Below are positions 25,559-34,551 of a DNA stretch of 64,000 bases, in pieces. The stretch covers positions 3,940,501-4,004,500 of the forward strand of contig AP025573.1 of NCBI GenBank assembly GCA_022845895.1, given 5' to 3'. The notes under the pieces were generated by a model. The model was not told the origin of the DNA. It made no database searches and saw only the letters and a program-made list of their open reading frames with translations. The translations under genes were made by a program, and so were the position numbers. The DNA is from Lachnospiraceae bacterium. GTDB taxonomy: Bacteria > Bacillota > Clostridia > Lachnospirales > Lachnospiraceae. Position 1 is the first letter of the stretch. The number at the start of each line of letters is the position of its first letter.

Positions 25559-26807
25559 TAACCTCATCGCAGAATGGCTCTCTGACCATGAGGCATCCAT
25601 AACAGCAGTTGCCGATTATATATTCAGGCACCCGGAAACTGCCTATAAAGAGACGCTGTCTTCCCGGTGTCTTGCAGACTTTCTGGAGGCAGGCGGGTTC
25701 CAGATTGCCTGGAAGACCGCAGGTATCGATACTGCATTTACCGCGTCCTGGGGAAAGGGAAAGCCAGCCATCGGCTTTCTGGCCGAATATGATGCCCTGG
25801 CCGAAATCGGCCACGCATGCGGCCATAATCTGCTAGGCACGGCCGTTGCTGCCGCTGCATGTGCGCTGAAGGCATATATGGAGGCATCCGGAATGGATGG
25901 TACCCTTCTTATGTTCGGCTGCCCGGCAGAGGAGATAATGTCCGGCAAGATAATCATGAACCGCCAGGGTGTATTCGACAGCCTGGATGCCGCTGTGACG
26001 TGGCATCCATTTGACCGCAACAGGGTCAGCAATGATATCTGGCAGTCGCAGGATATCAAGAATTATATCTTCCGTGGGGTCAGTGCCCACGCGTCCCGCT
26101 CGCCAGAGGAGGGAAGGAGCGCGCTTGACGCTTGCGAGCTCATGAACGTAGGCGTCAACTATCTGCGGGAGCATGTACCTCAGGATGTGCGCATGCACTA
26201 TGCTTACAAGGATAATGGCCTCCCCGCCAATGTCGTTCCAGACTACGCGCAGACGAACTACTTCATCCGTTCAAGTAAGCGTTCGCGCACTGAAGACGCA
26301 AGCAGCCGCGTGGACGACTGTGCCAGGGGCGCGGCCCTGATGACCGGTACTGAGCTAGAAATCGAGCTTGTCGGAAGCTGTAAGGAGATGAAAGTCAACC
26401 GAGTGCTGTCAGAGATATATTATGACGCGATGACCCGGGTTCCGGTTCCCGAATACACCGAGGATGAAATCCGCTTCGCCGCTCAGATCAGTGAAAAGGC
26501 CGGCCTTGACAATGGCGGTATATATTTCCAGGGGCTGGAACCACTTGAACAAGAGCCGGTATCCATCTCCATCGGTACCGACGTCTCGGAAGTCAGCCAC
26601 ACGCTTCCGACGATTACGTTAAGTGCCGCAGCCATGTGCAGAGGCACCCCCCTCCACCATTGGGCCGCCGCCAGACAGGCCGGAATGAGCATCGGCAGAA
26701 AAGGAATGCTCTACGCTGCCCGATGCATGGCAGAAGGCACAAAACAATTGATTGAGAAACCGGAAAATTTACAAGATGCCTGGAAATTCCACTTAGGGAC
26801 AGGGTAA
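25545..26807 (+). CDS. M20-family amidohydrolase (AbgB-like)
   Basis: 420 residues. Metal-binding motif GHACGHNLLG and the following CPAEE motif with catalytic Glu are intact; HASRSPEEGRSALDA is the dimerisation-domain signature. Relatives cleave p-aminobenzoyl-glutamate, indole-acetyl amino acids or other N-acyl amino acids. ATG follows AGAAGGAG. It overlaps the ATC hydrolase gene and may remove a carbamoyl or acyl group from its product (inference). The last four codons (LGTG) and the stop lie in the TTAGGGACAGGG part of a dispersed repeat, so the C-terminus has been set by a repeat insertion. ProC follows 59 bp downstream. Confidence 0.88.
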   Translation: MNSSDNLIAEWLSDHEASITAVADYIFRHPETAYKETLSSRCLADFLEAGGFQIAWKTAGIDTAFTASWGKGKPAIGFLAEYDALAEIGHACGHNLLGTAVAAAACALKAYMEASGMDGTLLMFGCPAEEIMSGKIIMNRQGVFDSLDAAVTWHPFDRNRVSNDIWQSQDIKNYIFRGVSAHASRSPEEGRSALDACELMNVGVNYLREHVPQDVRMHYAYKDNGLPANVVPDYAQTNYFIRSSKRSRTEDASSRVDDCARGAALMTGTELEIELVGSCKEMKVNRVLSEIYYDAMTRVPVPEYTEDEIRFAAQISEKAGLDNGGIYFQGLEPLEQEPVSISIGTDVSEVSHTLPTITLSAAAMCRGTPLHHWAAARQAGMSIGRKGMLYAARCMAEGTKQLIEKPENLQDAWKFHLGTG

Positions 26808-26852
26808 AGTTCAATTGGGGACGTACCCTTTTTAGATTTCCCCCGTCCCCAA
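26793..26852. repeat. GGGGAC palindromic repeat, copy 1
   Basis: TTAGGGACAGGG (26794-26804) and then TTGGGGACG (26815-26823) pairing with CGTCCCCAA (26844-26852). The same blocks recur at 27.7 and 50.8 kb. It encodes the end of the M20 gene and lies just before the proC ribosome site. Confidence 0.7.
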
Positions 26853-26866
26853 CGAAAGGAGAAAAC

Positions 26867-27664
26867 ATGATTACGAAGAAAATCGGTATTATCGGCTGTG
26901 GAAACATGGGTGGCGCTATTCTATACGGAGCCTTGAAAAGCGGCATCCTCCCGAAAGAAAACGCCTATGTATATGATATAAATCCTGAGATGATGGATAA
27001 GGCCCATGACTGGGGCGTGAATCTTGCAGAAAGCGATGAGGACGTATGCAGAAGCAGCGACATTGTTCTACTTGCAGTCAAGCCTCAGAACGCCTCGGAG
27101 GCGCTTGCACAGTGTAAAGATGCGCTGGATGGCAAGGCCATGATGTCCATCGTCGCGGGGGTGACAGTGGAACGGCTGCGCGCTATGATAAGCGGTTCCT
27201 CCCGCATTTTACGCATTATGCCGAATACTCCTGCCATGGTCTTTGAAGGAGCTTTCGCACTCTGTTCGGACAACGATTTCAAAGAGGAGGAGCTTGCAGA
27301 AGTACAGCAGATTTATGACTCTATCGGTATCGTAGAGCTTGTTCCGGAACACCTGATTGATGCGGTGTGCGGCTTGAGCGGCGGGGGGCCTGCCTATGCA
27401 GCCATGTTCATCGAGGCTATGGCGGACGGAGGCGTCAAGCAAGGACTCCCAAGAGCAACGGCCTATCGGCTGGCAGCCCAGACGTGCCTTGGCACAGCAA
27501 AAATGATTCTGGACATGGATATTCACCCAGGCCAGCTAAAAGATATGGTGACCTCGCCAGGAGGCACTACGATCGAAGGATGTGAAGCTTTGGAAAAGGG
27601 CGGCATGAGAGCTGCCGTTATAGAATGCATCAACGCCGGCAGCGAAAAATCCCGGCGGCTTTAA
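26867..27664 (+). CDS. proC: Pyrroline-5-carboxylate reductase
   Basis: 265 residues. Catalyses the last step of proline synthesis, NAD(P)H-dependent reduction of pyrroline-5-carboxylate. Rossmann motif IGIIGCGNMGGAIL at the N-terminus; the C-terminal dimer domain carries GLSGGGPAYA and the MVTSPGGTTIEG signature. ATG follows AAAGGAG. It is preceded and followed by copies of the GGGGAC repeat. Length is near the family norm, but the last residues (SEKSRRL) sit close to the second repeat. No other proline gene is adjacent; the OCD-family enzyme at 16-17 kb could feed the same pool. Confidence 0.95.
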   Translation: MITKKIGIIGCGNMGGAILYGALKSGILPKENAYVYDINPEMMDKAHDWGVNLAESDEDVCRSSDIVLLAVKPQNASEALAQCKDALDGKAMMSIVAGVTVERLRAMISGSSRILRIMPNTPAMVFEGAFALCSDNDFKEEELAEVQQIYDSIGIVELVPEHLIDAVCGLSGGGPAYAAMFIEAMADGGVKQGLPRATAYRLAAQTCLGTAKMILDMDIHPGQLKDMVTSPGGTTIEGCEALEKGGMRAAVIECINAGSEKSRRL

Positions 27665-27691
27665 AATATTGGTAATTTGAACTCCTATTTA

Positions 27692-27773
27692 GGTACAGGG
27701 TTTCGTTCATTAAGGTACAGGGCAAAATGCAATTGGGGACGTAACAAATTTGAAAATGGTTACGTCCCCAATT
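27692..27773. repeat. GGGGAC palindromic repeat, copy 2
   Basis: Two TTAGGTACAGGG-like blocks, then a perfect 15-bp hairpin AATTGGGGACGTAAC (27731-27745) with its complement at 27759-27773. It separates the convergent proC and DUF1002 genes and may serve as their terminator. Confidence 0.75.
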
Positions 27774-27777
27774 ATAT

Positions 27778-28992
27778 TTATTCTGAAGTTCCGTCCTGCT
27801 GCCCTTCATTTCCTTGTGTGCTCTGGCCGTCTTGATTCTCCTGTGTATCTGTAACGCTGCCGGTATCATCCTGCTTTGGACTGTCAGCCCCGCCTGCAGG
27901 CGTATCGTCTCCGGCATCTTGTGGGCTGTCAGAAGAATCCGGCACATCCGCGTCATCGGAAGTATTGCCCTTATCGGAATCATCTGACGCATTTTCCTCC
28001 TCATCACCTCCGAAGAGGTTCTTGAAGAAGTTGACAATCTTATCCCAGAAGCTTTCACCGTCACCGGAGTCTTTAGACTTCAGAGCGTCAATCGTACTGT
28101 CGATAACAGCATTGTCGCCCAGAATACTGTCATTCGTATTATTTATAATGCCGCCGTCACTGTCTCCGCCTGTGAAGAAAGACTTGATGGAATTCCACAG
28201 GTTGGAGAAGAATCCTTCGCTTTTGCCCTCCAGGTTCTCAAGCGTATTCTTCAGCGCCTTCACGTCATAATCATATTCTGATATGTTCTTCATAAGAGAT
28301 ACGATCTTGGCCTTCTGATCCTCATTCAGAGATATGTTCTGACTATCTGCCGCATCATTTACGGCACCTTCTATCTCGTCATCATCCTTAAGCCCGTCTT
28401 CGATGACTTCCTGCTTCACCTCGTTCATCAGATCTGCCGCTTCCTGCTGGCCGATAGACTCCGCAAGCTCGCCTGTCGTGACAAGCTCTTCGGTCGCAGT
28501 GGCCTTCTGGTCTTCGCTCAGCTCTTCACCACTGGCCTTTTCATATGCCATCATGATTCCCGTGAGCGCACCTGTTCCGGACACTTCAATCGGAGAACCC
28601 GCCACCACGTTGCAGTTTTCGACCCCTGAGGTCAGGAGTGTACTTGCAATCATAGAGCTCGTTACAAATGTAAGGTTCGCCACCTTCACCTGGATTCCGC
28701 CGCTGCCGGTCGGCTCCACATAGGAACAGCTGTATGTCCGCGTTCCAATCTGGGCTTCTGAAGCGATTCCTTCCATATATTTTCTTTCATCTGCGTTCGT
28801 AACTTCAATCGTATCAACCTTATCTGCAGATGTGCCGAAGTAATCATACATGGATTTCTTCTGTTCATCTGTAAGATTCGCTCCAAGCGTGACAACTTTA
28901 GAGCTGTCTGCCATCGCTGTGAACGGCACGCTGACAAATGCCAGCACAGCTGCCATCATAACAGGTATTATCTTTTTAAACTTTTTCATCAT
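27778..28992 (-). CDS. Secreted DUF1002 protein
   Basis: 404 residues from ATG 28992. Signal peptide (KKFKKIIPVMMAAVLAFVSV, cleavage near TAMA-DS). The first about 240 residues match DUF1002 (YpuA of Bacillus): TLGANLTDEQKKSMYDYFG, then the conserved VTSSMIASTLLTSGVENC and GTGALTGIMMAYE. A C-terminal low-complexity tail is rich in Asp, Ser and Gln. Function unknown; it is exported and probably free or wall-associated. The start is uncertain: TTG at 29004 has AAGGGGG at a better distance than ATG 28992. It converges with proC across repeat copy 2. Confidence 0.8.
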   Translation of the reverse strand: MMKKFKKIIPVMMAAVLAFVSVPFTAMADSSKVVTLGANLTDEQKKSMYDYFGTSADKVDTIEVTNADERKYMEGIASEAQIGTRTYSCSYVEPTGSGGIQVKVANLTFVTSSMIASTLLTSGVENCNVVAGSPIEVSGTGALTGIMMAYEKASGEELSEDQKATATEELVTTGELAESIGQQEAADLMNEVKQEVIEDGLKDDDEIEGAVNDAADSQNISLNEDQKAKIVSLMKNISEYDYDVKALKNTLENLEGKSEGFFSNLWNSIKSFFTGGDSDGGIINNTNDSILGDNAVIDSTIDALKSKDSGDGESFWDKIVNFFKNLFGGDEEENASDDSDKGNTSDDADVPDSSDSPQDAGDDTPAGGADSPKQDDTGSVTDTQENQDGQSTQGNEGQQDGTSE

Positions 28993-29088
28993 AGTCTGGT
29001 GCAACCACCATACCCCCTTTTCATCAATTATTTAGTAAGCTCCCACATAATATATCATATTCGCGGACATTTGCAAAGAAACAGCCCC

Positions 29089-29412
29089 TTAACTATTTCT
29101 GAATATTTTCTGTATTCTATCGTAGAATACATCCTCATCGATGATTCCCCGCATCGCCCCCACTATCCTGCCTTCCTTAAAACAGATGAACGTCGGCACG
29201 ATTTCTGTGTCATACTCCGCAGCCAGAAGCTCCGACTCTTCTATCTCAACCTCACAGAACTTTATTTTTCTTTTATATTTCTTCTCCGCATCCTCCGCAA
29301 TCGGCTTCATCATAGCGCATTTACCGCACCAGACCGCATAGAACATAACGACCACCGGAAGACTCTCGTGTTTTACTTCCGAATCAAAATTTTTAGCTGT
29401 TAAATGTAGCAT
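29089..29412 (-). CDS. Thioredoxin-like protein
   Basis: 107 residues with the thioredoxin fold (VVVMFYAVWCGKCAMMKPI, cis-Pro in IVPTFICFKEG). The active site is CGKC rather than CGPC, which should shift its redox potential, so it may be a specialised reductant. No signal peptide, so cytoplasmic. ATG at 29412 with AAAGG 9 bases upstream is preferred over TTG 29421. A short possible ORF ends 31 bp upstream. A stretch of Lys/Glu (DAEKKYKRKIKFCEVEIEES) and extra Cys residues are unusual. Confidence 0.85.
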   Translation of the reverse strand: MLHLTAKNFDSEVKHESLPVVVMFYAVWCGKCAMMKPIAEDAEKKYKRKIKFCEVEIEESELLAAEYDTEIVPTFICFKEGRIVGAMRGIIDEDVFYDRIQKIFRNS

Positions 29413-29443
29413 AAGTTTCAACCTTTCTTAAGCCATCTTTATG

Positions 29444-29557
29444 TCAGCACTTGGGATTCAGTATTCTGCATACCTCATCCAATGATTTTTTAATACAGGC
29501 AAGTTTTTCATTTAAGTGTCTTTTGCGATAAGTGATTTCACATAGTTTATGTTTCAA
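29444..29557 (-). CDS. Possible 37-residue small protein
   Basis: TTG 29557 start with GGAAAG 6 bases upstream; the product is 37 residues, starts MKHKLCEITYRKR, has three Cys and ends RILNPKC. It lies in the same direction just before the thioredoxin-like gene and ends 31 bp upstream of it. No family recognised. The frame is open back to about 29595, so a GTG at 29578 is an alternative start. Could be a chance ORF in the 217-bp gap. Confidence 0.25.
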   Translation of the reverse strand: MKHKLCEITYRKRHLNEKLACIKKSLDEVCRILNPKC

Positions 29558-29629
29558 TCCTTTCTTTCCACGTCCCACATGCTCACATCCTGACCATTAT
29601 TCTTCTTTATATTATATGCAGCAACCGCC

Positions 29630-30286
29630 CTATGCTTTCCTGACAGCCCTCAACTTGCAGATAGGGTTGCCTTTTGCGGAAAACTTCTCCTCGTATTCCG
29701 TCATAACATTTCCGCGGTTCATATCCTCATCGCTGTGCAGGTCTGTTGTGTATCCTCCCATCTCCCATCTGCTGCATTCCCTGACTTCCCCTATAGAAAA
29801 GTCGAACAGCCCACGGTTGTCCGTCTTAAATTCAAGCATTGCACCATCAGCCGCTATCTTGTCATATCTGTACAGATATTCCTTTGATGTAAGCCTCCTT
29901 CTTGCATGTCTCGCCTTCGGCCACGGATCTGAAAAGTTCAGGTATATTCCAGAGACCTCCCCCTGGTCAAATACATCAGCTATGTCCGCAGCATCCATAC
30001 AGATGAAGCGGATATTACGGGGAGCTTCATTTTCAGACTCCATATACTTTTCAACGGCACGCAAAAGCACGCTTGAGTATCGTTCGATTCCGATATAATT
30101 CCTTTCCGGATGCCGCTCTGCCATCGTCAGCAGAAACTTCCCCTTGCCCATTCCAATTTCAATGTATAAGGGATTCTCATTTCCAAACACGTCGTTCCAG
30201 CTTCCCCTATAGAGAGCAGGCGCATCTATCACTTCCCTGCATCCTTTCAGTACGCTTTCAGCACGTGGTATATTTCTCAATCGCAT
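29630..30286 (-). CDS. trmB: tRNA (guanine-N7-)-methyltransferase
   Basis: 218 residues. Makes m7G46 in tRNA using SAM. SAM motif IEIGMGKGKFL, the catalytic block LNFSDPWPKARHARRRL and the C-terminal TDLHSDEDMNRGNVMTEYE motif are all present. ATG follows GAGGAGG. Monocistronic, divergent from the V-type ATPase operon with a 178-bp AT-rich gap. No unusual feature. Confidence 0.95.
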   Translation of the reverse strand: MRLRNIPRAESVLKGCREVIDAPALYRGSWNDVFGNENPLYIEIGMGKGKFLLTMAERHPERNYIGIERYSSVLLRAVEKYMESENEAPRNIRFICMDAADIADVFDQGEVSGIYLNFSDPWPKARHARRRLTSKEYLYRYDKIAADGAMLEFKTDNRGLFDFSIGEVRECSRWEMGGYTTDLHSDEDMNRGNVMTEYEEKFSAKGNPICKLRAVRKA

Positions 30287-30464
30287 ATATCTGCCTCCTC
30301 TTTTTTGCTTCTATTTAGTCTATCTATTTCCTATAGAAAAGTCAATTAGTGTTAATTTTTCAATTTGTTTATTATTTACTATGGTAATTTAGAAAAATAA
30401 GTGTATTATTAACATATAATACAAATTATACTTATCAGATAGTAAGTAGAAACGGAGGCGTAGT

Positions 30465-30776
30465 ATGGACTCTATTGTGGAGAAATTATCAGACATCGAG
30501 ACGACTGCAGAAGCAATCGTAGAGCATGCAGAGGCTCAGAAATTCAACATTGAGCAGCAGATACAGTCCCGGCGTGACAAGTTTGATGAAGACCTGGAAG
30601 CTGACACGCAGAAGAAGCTGGAGCGCATCCGCGCGGAGGCCACCGAGAAAGTCGACCGGATACTGGAGACACAGCGGCAGAAAAACAAGGCGACGATAGA
30701 CGCATTAGAGAAAGAATATGAGGAAAACCATACTGCGTATGCACAGGATATCCTAAAACGTATAACTGAGGTGTAG
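30465..30776 (+). CDS. V-type ATPase peripheral-stalk coiled-coil subunit (G/H)
   Basis: 103 residues, almost entirely heptad coiled coil (DSIVEKLSDIETTAEAIVEH, ending YAQDILKRITEV). This matches the stalk subunit called G or H (NtpF in Enterococcus) that pairs with subunit E to hold the stator. ATG with AACGGAGG upstream. First gene of a nine-gene operon; a TATAAT at 30415-30420 is a likely -10. The gene ends 3 bp before subunit C. Confidence 0.85.
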   Translation: MDSIVEKLSDIETTAEAIVEHAEAQKFNIEQQIQSRRDKFDEDLEADTQKKLERIRAEATEKVDRILETQRQKNKATIDALEKEYEENHTAYAQDILKRITEV

Positions 30777-30779
30777 AAC

Positions 30780-31829
30780 ATGGGCAATCTTATGGCATAC
30801 AGCGGAATTGTAACAAAAGTACGGGCCATGCAGGCAAAGCTCCTTACAAGGCAGGATTTTGAAAATATTGCATCGCTCAGGAGTGTTCCCGAGATCATCT
30901 CCTACCTGAAAGAGAAGCCCGCCTACGCAGAATTAATGAATCAGATGGATGTGTCACTGTACCACAGGCGGCATGTCGAGAAGATACTCTACCAGTCTCT
31001 CTACGACGACTATACAAGAATCTTCCGATTTGCAGGGCTGGAACAGAAGAAGTTCCTGAAGCTCTATCTGAAGAAATACGAAGTAGACTTGATAAACTAC
31101 TGTTTCCGGATTGTATTCAATCATTATGAAAAGCCTTTTGACCTGGACTATAAAAAAGAGTTTTTTGACAAATATTCACAGATTCGTATCGAGAAGCTCA
31201 TCACATCCAGGACCATCGCCGAACTGGTAGACAATCTGCAGTCGACAGAATATTACGCACCTCTGCGGAGGCTCCGGGATTCTAATTCGGCCACTCTGTT
31301 CGACTATGACCTGGCACTGGAACTGTACTACTTTTCCACGGTGTGGAAAAAGAGAAAGCAGATATTGACGAACAAGAAAGAGCTGGAAATCTATACAAGA
31401 GATTGCGGTACTAATATGGACCTGCTTAACATCCAGTGGATATACCGTGCCAAGAAGTATTACCATATGCTTCCGCCCGATATATATTCACTCACAATAC
31501 CGAACCACTACCGCCTGCGCATCGATGAATTCAAAGCGCTTGTTGAGGCTCCAACCCTGGAGGAATTCGAGCACTTGCTCGAAGACACTTACTATGCGCG
31601 GAAATATAACATCCATGACAGCAAGACGATTGAGCAGATGTACAAAGAATGCCTGATGCACCTGTACCTGTCGGACCGGCGCGGCAATCCGTATTCGATT
31701 GCGACTATCACAACTTATCTGTTCCTGAAGGAAGAAGAGATATATAAACTGACGACAGCCCTTGAATGCATCCGTTATGGCTTGTCTTCAAGAGAGACGT
31801 TAGGATATCTGGGAGGTGTAATTCAATGA
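30780..31829 (+). CDS. ntpC: V-type ATP synthase subunit C
   Basis: 349 residues, all-helical. Matches archaeal/bacterial subunit C (vATP-synt_AC39), which links the central rotor stalk to the membrane ring. Start ATG 30780 has GAGGTG just upstream, inside the end of the previous gene. The stop overlaps the subunit I start as ATGA. Typical motifs include YSGIVTKVRAMQAKLLTRQD and the C-terminal FLKEEEIYKLTTALECIRYG. Confidence 0.9.
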   Translation: MGNLMAYSGIVTKVRAMQAKLLTRQDFENIASLRSVPEIISYLKEKPAYAELMNQMDVSLYHRRHVEKILYQSLYDDYTRIFRFAGLEQKKFLKLYLKKYEVDLINYCFRIVFNHYEKPFDLDYKKEFFDKYSQIRIEKLITSRTIAELVDNLQSTEYYAPLRRLRDSNSATLFDYDLALELYYFSTVWKKRKQILTNKKELEIYTRDCGTNMDLLNIQWIYRAKKYYHMLPPDIYSLTIPNHYRLRIDEFKALVEAPTLEEFEHLLEDTYYARKYNIHDSKTIEQMYKECLMHLYLSDRRGNPYSIATITTYLFLKEEEIYKLTTALECIRYGLSSRETLGYLGGVIQ

Positions 31830-33766
31830 TTGTAAAGATGAAGTTTTTGAGCATCAGCGGACCGCGTACCGACATCGACCGTGTATGTGACGTCTATCTG
31901 TCAAAATATGAGATGCAGCTGGAAAATGCGGTCACAGAGCTTAAGACGACGGACAATCTTCTGCCGTTCGTGGAGATGAATCCTTATAAAGAACCGCTTG
32001 CCAAGGCAGAGGAGTTCACTTCCAAGCTTTCTGTCTCCAATATTCCTGCAGATACCACGCTCTCTACAGATGCTATCATGACCCTGATCCGCGGGCTCAA
32101 CCACGACTATCTTGAACTGCAGGAAAAAAAGGAACTGCTGAAAAAAAATAAAGATGAACTGCTGGAAAAGCTGCATGTATTAGAACCATTCAGACCACTG
32201 GATTTCGACTTGCACAAGGTTCTCCACTATAGGTATATGCAGCTTCGTTTTGGAAGAATCGGTATTGATTATTACCGGAAACTGGAAAAGTATCTGTTTG
32301 AAGACCTGAATGCCATATTCCTTGAAGGTACAAGAGACGAGAATTACGTATACGGGTGCTACTTTGTGGCCAACGCCGAGACGAGCAGAGTAGATTCCGT
32401 CTTTAACTCCCTGCATTTTGAACGTATCACCATATCGGACGAATATATCGGAACGCCTTCTGTCGCATATGACAGCCTGGAAGAGGATATCACTGATCTG
32501 GATGACCGTATCGCAGAGATTGATCAGCGCATACAGGACCTTCTGAACAATCAGGCCAGCCAGCTTCTCGGGGCACGCAAACGGCTGGAGGAGCTGTCCA
32601 ACAACTTTGACGTGCGCAAGATGGCGGCCCGTGTAGATGACAATAAGGAAGATTATTATATTCTCTGCGGATGGATGGGCGTGGACGATGTGGAAGCTTT
32701 TCTGAAAGAATCCGAAGGTGACGACAGAGTATTTGTCGTCGTGGAGGAGGACCGGGAGAAGTTCTTCGGCGACCCTCCCACAAAGCTTAAGAATCCCAGG
32801 TTCTTCAAGCCATTCGAGATGTTCATCCGCATGTATGGACTCCCCTCTTCCAATGAGATGGATCCTACCGTATTCGTGGCACTCACTTACACGTTCATAT
32901 TCGGCGCCATGTTCGGCGATGTCGGGCAAGGGCTGTGCCTGTTCTTGATAGGGGGACTCCTCTACAAGCTGAAGAACATGAATCTGGCAGGCATCATTTC
33001 CGTAGCAGGCCTTTTCTCAGCCTTTTTCGGATTTATGTTTGGCAGCGTATTCGGGTTTGAAGATATTATTCAGGCCCGCTGGCTGCGACCGATGGAAGCC
33101 ATGACCAGCCTGCCGTTTATCGGACAGCTCAACACGGTGTTCATCGTAGCTATCGCATTCGGTATGGGCCTGAATATCCTGTCCATGATCTTCCACATCC
33201 TCAATGCCATACGGGCAAAGGATACGGAGAACATCTGGTTTTCCAACAATGGTATAGCAGGGCTTGTTTTTTACGGATTTATCGTATTCACAATCGTACT
33301 CTATATGACGGGACATCAAGTTCCCGGCAATATACTGATGGCGGTATTCCTTGGAATACCCATCCTCGTATTTATATTCAAGGAACCGCTCACCAACCTG
33401 GCCGAACGCAATCACAAGAAGCTGGAGACAAGCAAAGGCATGTTCCTCGTACAAGGGTTCTTCGAACTGTTCGAGACACTTCTTAGCTACTTTTCCAACA
33501 CGCTCTCTTTCGTCCGGATCGGGGCTTTTGCCGTGAGCCATGCGGCAATCATGGAAGTGGTGCTGATGCTCTCAGGCGCACAGGAAGGTTCACCGAACTG
33601 GATCGTCGTCGTAATCGGCAATCTGGTCGTATGTGGACTGGAAGGGCTCATCGTAGGCATCCAGGTGCTCCGTCTGGAATATTATGAAATGTTCAGCCGT
33701 TTCTATAAGGGCAGCGGGCGTGAATTTAAACCATTTAATAATCATAAAAAACAAGATAAAAATTAA
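31826..33766 (+). CDS. ntpI: V-type ATP synthase subunit I
   Basis: 646 residues. N-terminal cytoplasmic half is coiled coil plus alpha/beta (residues 1-330); the C-terminal half has about seven membrane helices (FGAMFGDVGQGLCLFLIGGL and FSNTLSFVRIGAFAVSHAAI, including the conserved Arg that contacts the rotor). It forms the ion half-channels next to the K ring. ATG 31826 is chosen with GGGAGG 9 bases upstream; codons before it belong to subunit C. It follows the usual order for Lachnospiraceae V-ATPase operons. Confidence 0.93.
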   Translation: MIVKMKFLSISGPRTDIDRVCDVYLSKYEMQLENAVTELKTTDNLLPFVEMNPYKEPLAKAEEFTSKLSVSNIPADTTLSTDAIMTLIRGLNHDYLELQEKKELLKKNKDELLEKLHVLEPFRPLDFDLHKVLHYRYMQLRFGRIGIDYYRKLEKYLFEDLNAIFLEGTRDENYVYGCYFVANAETSRVDSVFNSLHFERITISDEYIGTPSVAYDSLEEDITDLDDRIAEIDQRIQDLLNNQASQLLGARKRLEELSNNFDVRKMAARVDDNKEDYYILCGWMGVDDVEAFLKESEGDDRVFVVVEEDREKFFGDPPTKLKNPRFFKPFEMFIRMYGLPSSNEMDPTVFVALTYTFIFGAMFGDVGQGLCLFLIGGLLYKLKNMNLAGIISVAGLFSAFFGFMFGSVFGFEDIIQARWLRPMEAMTSLPFIGQLNTVFIVAIAFGMGLNILSMIFHILNAIRAKDTENIWFSNNGIAGLVFYGFIVFTIVLYMTGHQVPGNILMAVFLGIPILVFIFKEPLTNLAERNHKKLETSKGMFLVQGFFELFETLLSYFSNTLSFVRIGAFAVSHAAIMEVVLMLSGAQEGSPNWIVVVIGNLVVCGLEGLIVGIQVLRLEYYEMFSRFYKGSGREFKPFNNHKKQDKN

Positions 33767-33790
33767 TCCATATCCAAGGAGGAGAAAATC

Positions 33791-34225
33791 ATGTCATTAA
33801 CAGTCAAGTTATTATTAGTCGCAGCGCTGGTGCTCAGCATCATTATTCCTTTCGGTTACTACCTGATTGGGGAAAAGAACAAAAAACGTTATAAAAGGGC
33901 GGTCGGCACCAATGTATTCTTCTATTTTGGTACATTTGTCATCGCAGCTATCATGATGTTCGGCGGCGATACGGCTGTCGCAGCCGACACCGCTGCTGCC
34001 GCTACTTCTAATGCCACTGGATTCGGTTATCTTGCCGCTGCACTTTCAACCGGTTTGTCATGTGTCGGCGGCGGTATTGCCGTAGCAAGCGCGGCAAGCG
34101 CGGCACTCGGTGCTATCAGCGAGGATTCCAGCGCGCTCGGCAAATCACTTATCTTCGTAGGTCTTGCAGAAGGTGTCTGCCTGTACGGGCTTATCATCTC
34201 CTTCATGATCTTAGGTAAACTGTAA
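33791..34225 (+). CDS. ntpK: V-type ATP synthase subunit K (rotor ring)
   Basis: 144 residues, four hydrophobic helices. The second hairpin has the ring signature STGLSCVGGGIAVASAASAA and the ion-binding Glu in the last helix (VGLAEGVCLYGL). The first hairpin (SLTVKLLLVAALVLSIIIPF then a charged EKNKKRYKR loop) does not carry a second ion-binding acid, so one Glu serves four helices, as in other V-type rings with altered stoichiometry. Strong AAGGAGG ribosome site. Na+ versus H+ use cannot be decided from sequence alone. Confidence 0.92.
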   Translation: MSLTVKLLLVAALVLSIIIPFGYYLIGEKNKKRYKRAVGTNVFFYFGTFVIAAIMMFGGDTAVAADTAAAATSNATGFGYLAAALSTGLSCVGGGIAVASAASAALGAISEDSSALGKSLIFVGLAEGVCLYGLIISFMILGKL

Positions 34226-34226
34226 T

Positions 34227-34535
34227 ATGAAGATGTATCTGATCAGTGATAATATCGATACCCTGACAGGAATGCGGCTGGCCGGCGTAGACGGAGTGGT
34301 CGTGCATGAGAGGAACGAACTCCGTGAGGCCATCGAGGATGCCATGAATGACAGCACCGTAGGCATCATCCTTCTGACCGAGAAGTTCGGGAGAGAGTTC
34401 CCGGACCTGATTGATGAGATCAAGCTGGAGCGTACCATGCCGCTGCTCATCGAGATTCCTGACAGACACGGAACCGGACGTAAAAAAGATTTTATCACAT
34501 CTTACGTAAATGAAGCCATTGGCTTGAAATTATAA
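34227..34535 (+). CDS. V-type ATP synthase subunit F
   Basis: 102 residues, Rossmann-like alpha/beta fold of V-ATPase subunit F (central stalk): YLISDNIDTLTGMRLAGVDG, VGIILLTEKFGREF and the PLLIEIPDRHGTGR C-terminal motif. It begins 1 bp after the subunit K stop, so translation is probably coupled. Named NtpG in Enterococcus. Confidence 0.9.
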   Translation: MKMYLISDNIDTLTGMRLAGVDGVVVHERNELREAIEDAMNDSTVGIILLTEKFGREFPDLIDEIKLERTMPLLIEIPDRHGTGRKKDFITSYVNEAIGLKL

Positions 34536-34551
34536 AAAGAAGGTGACCCGC

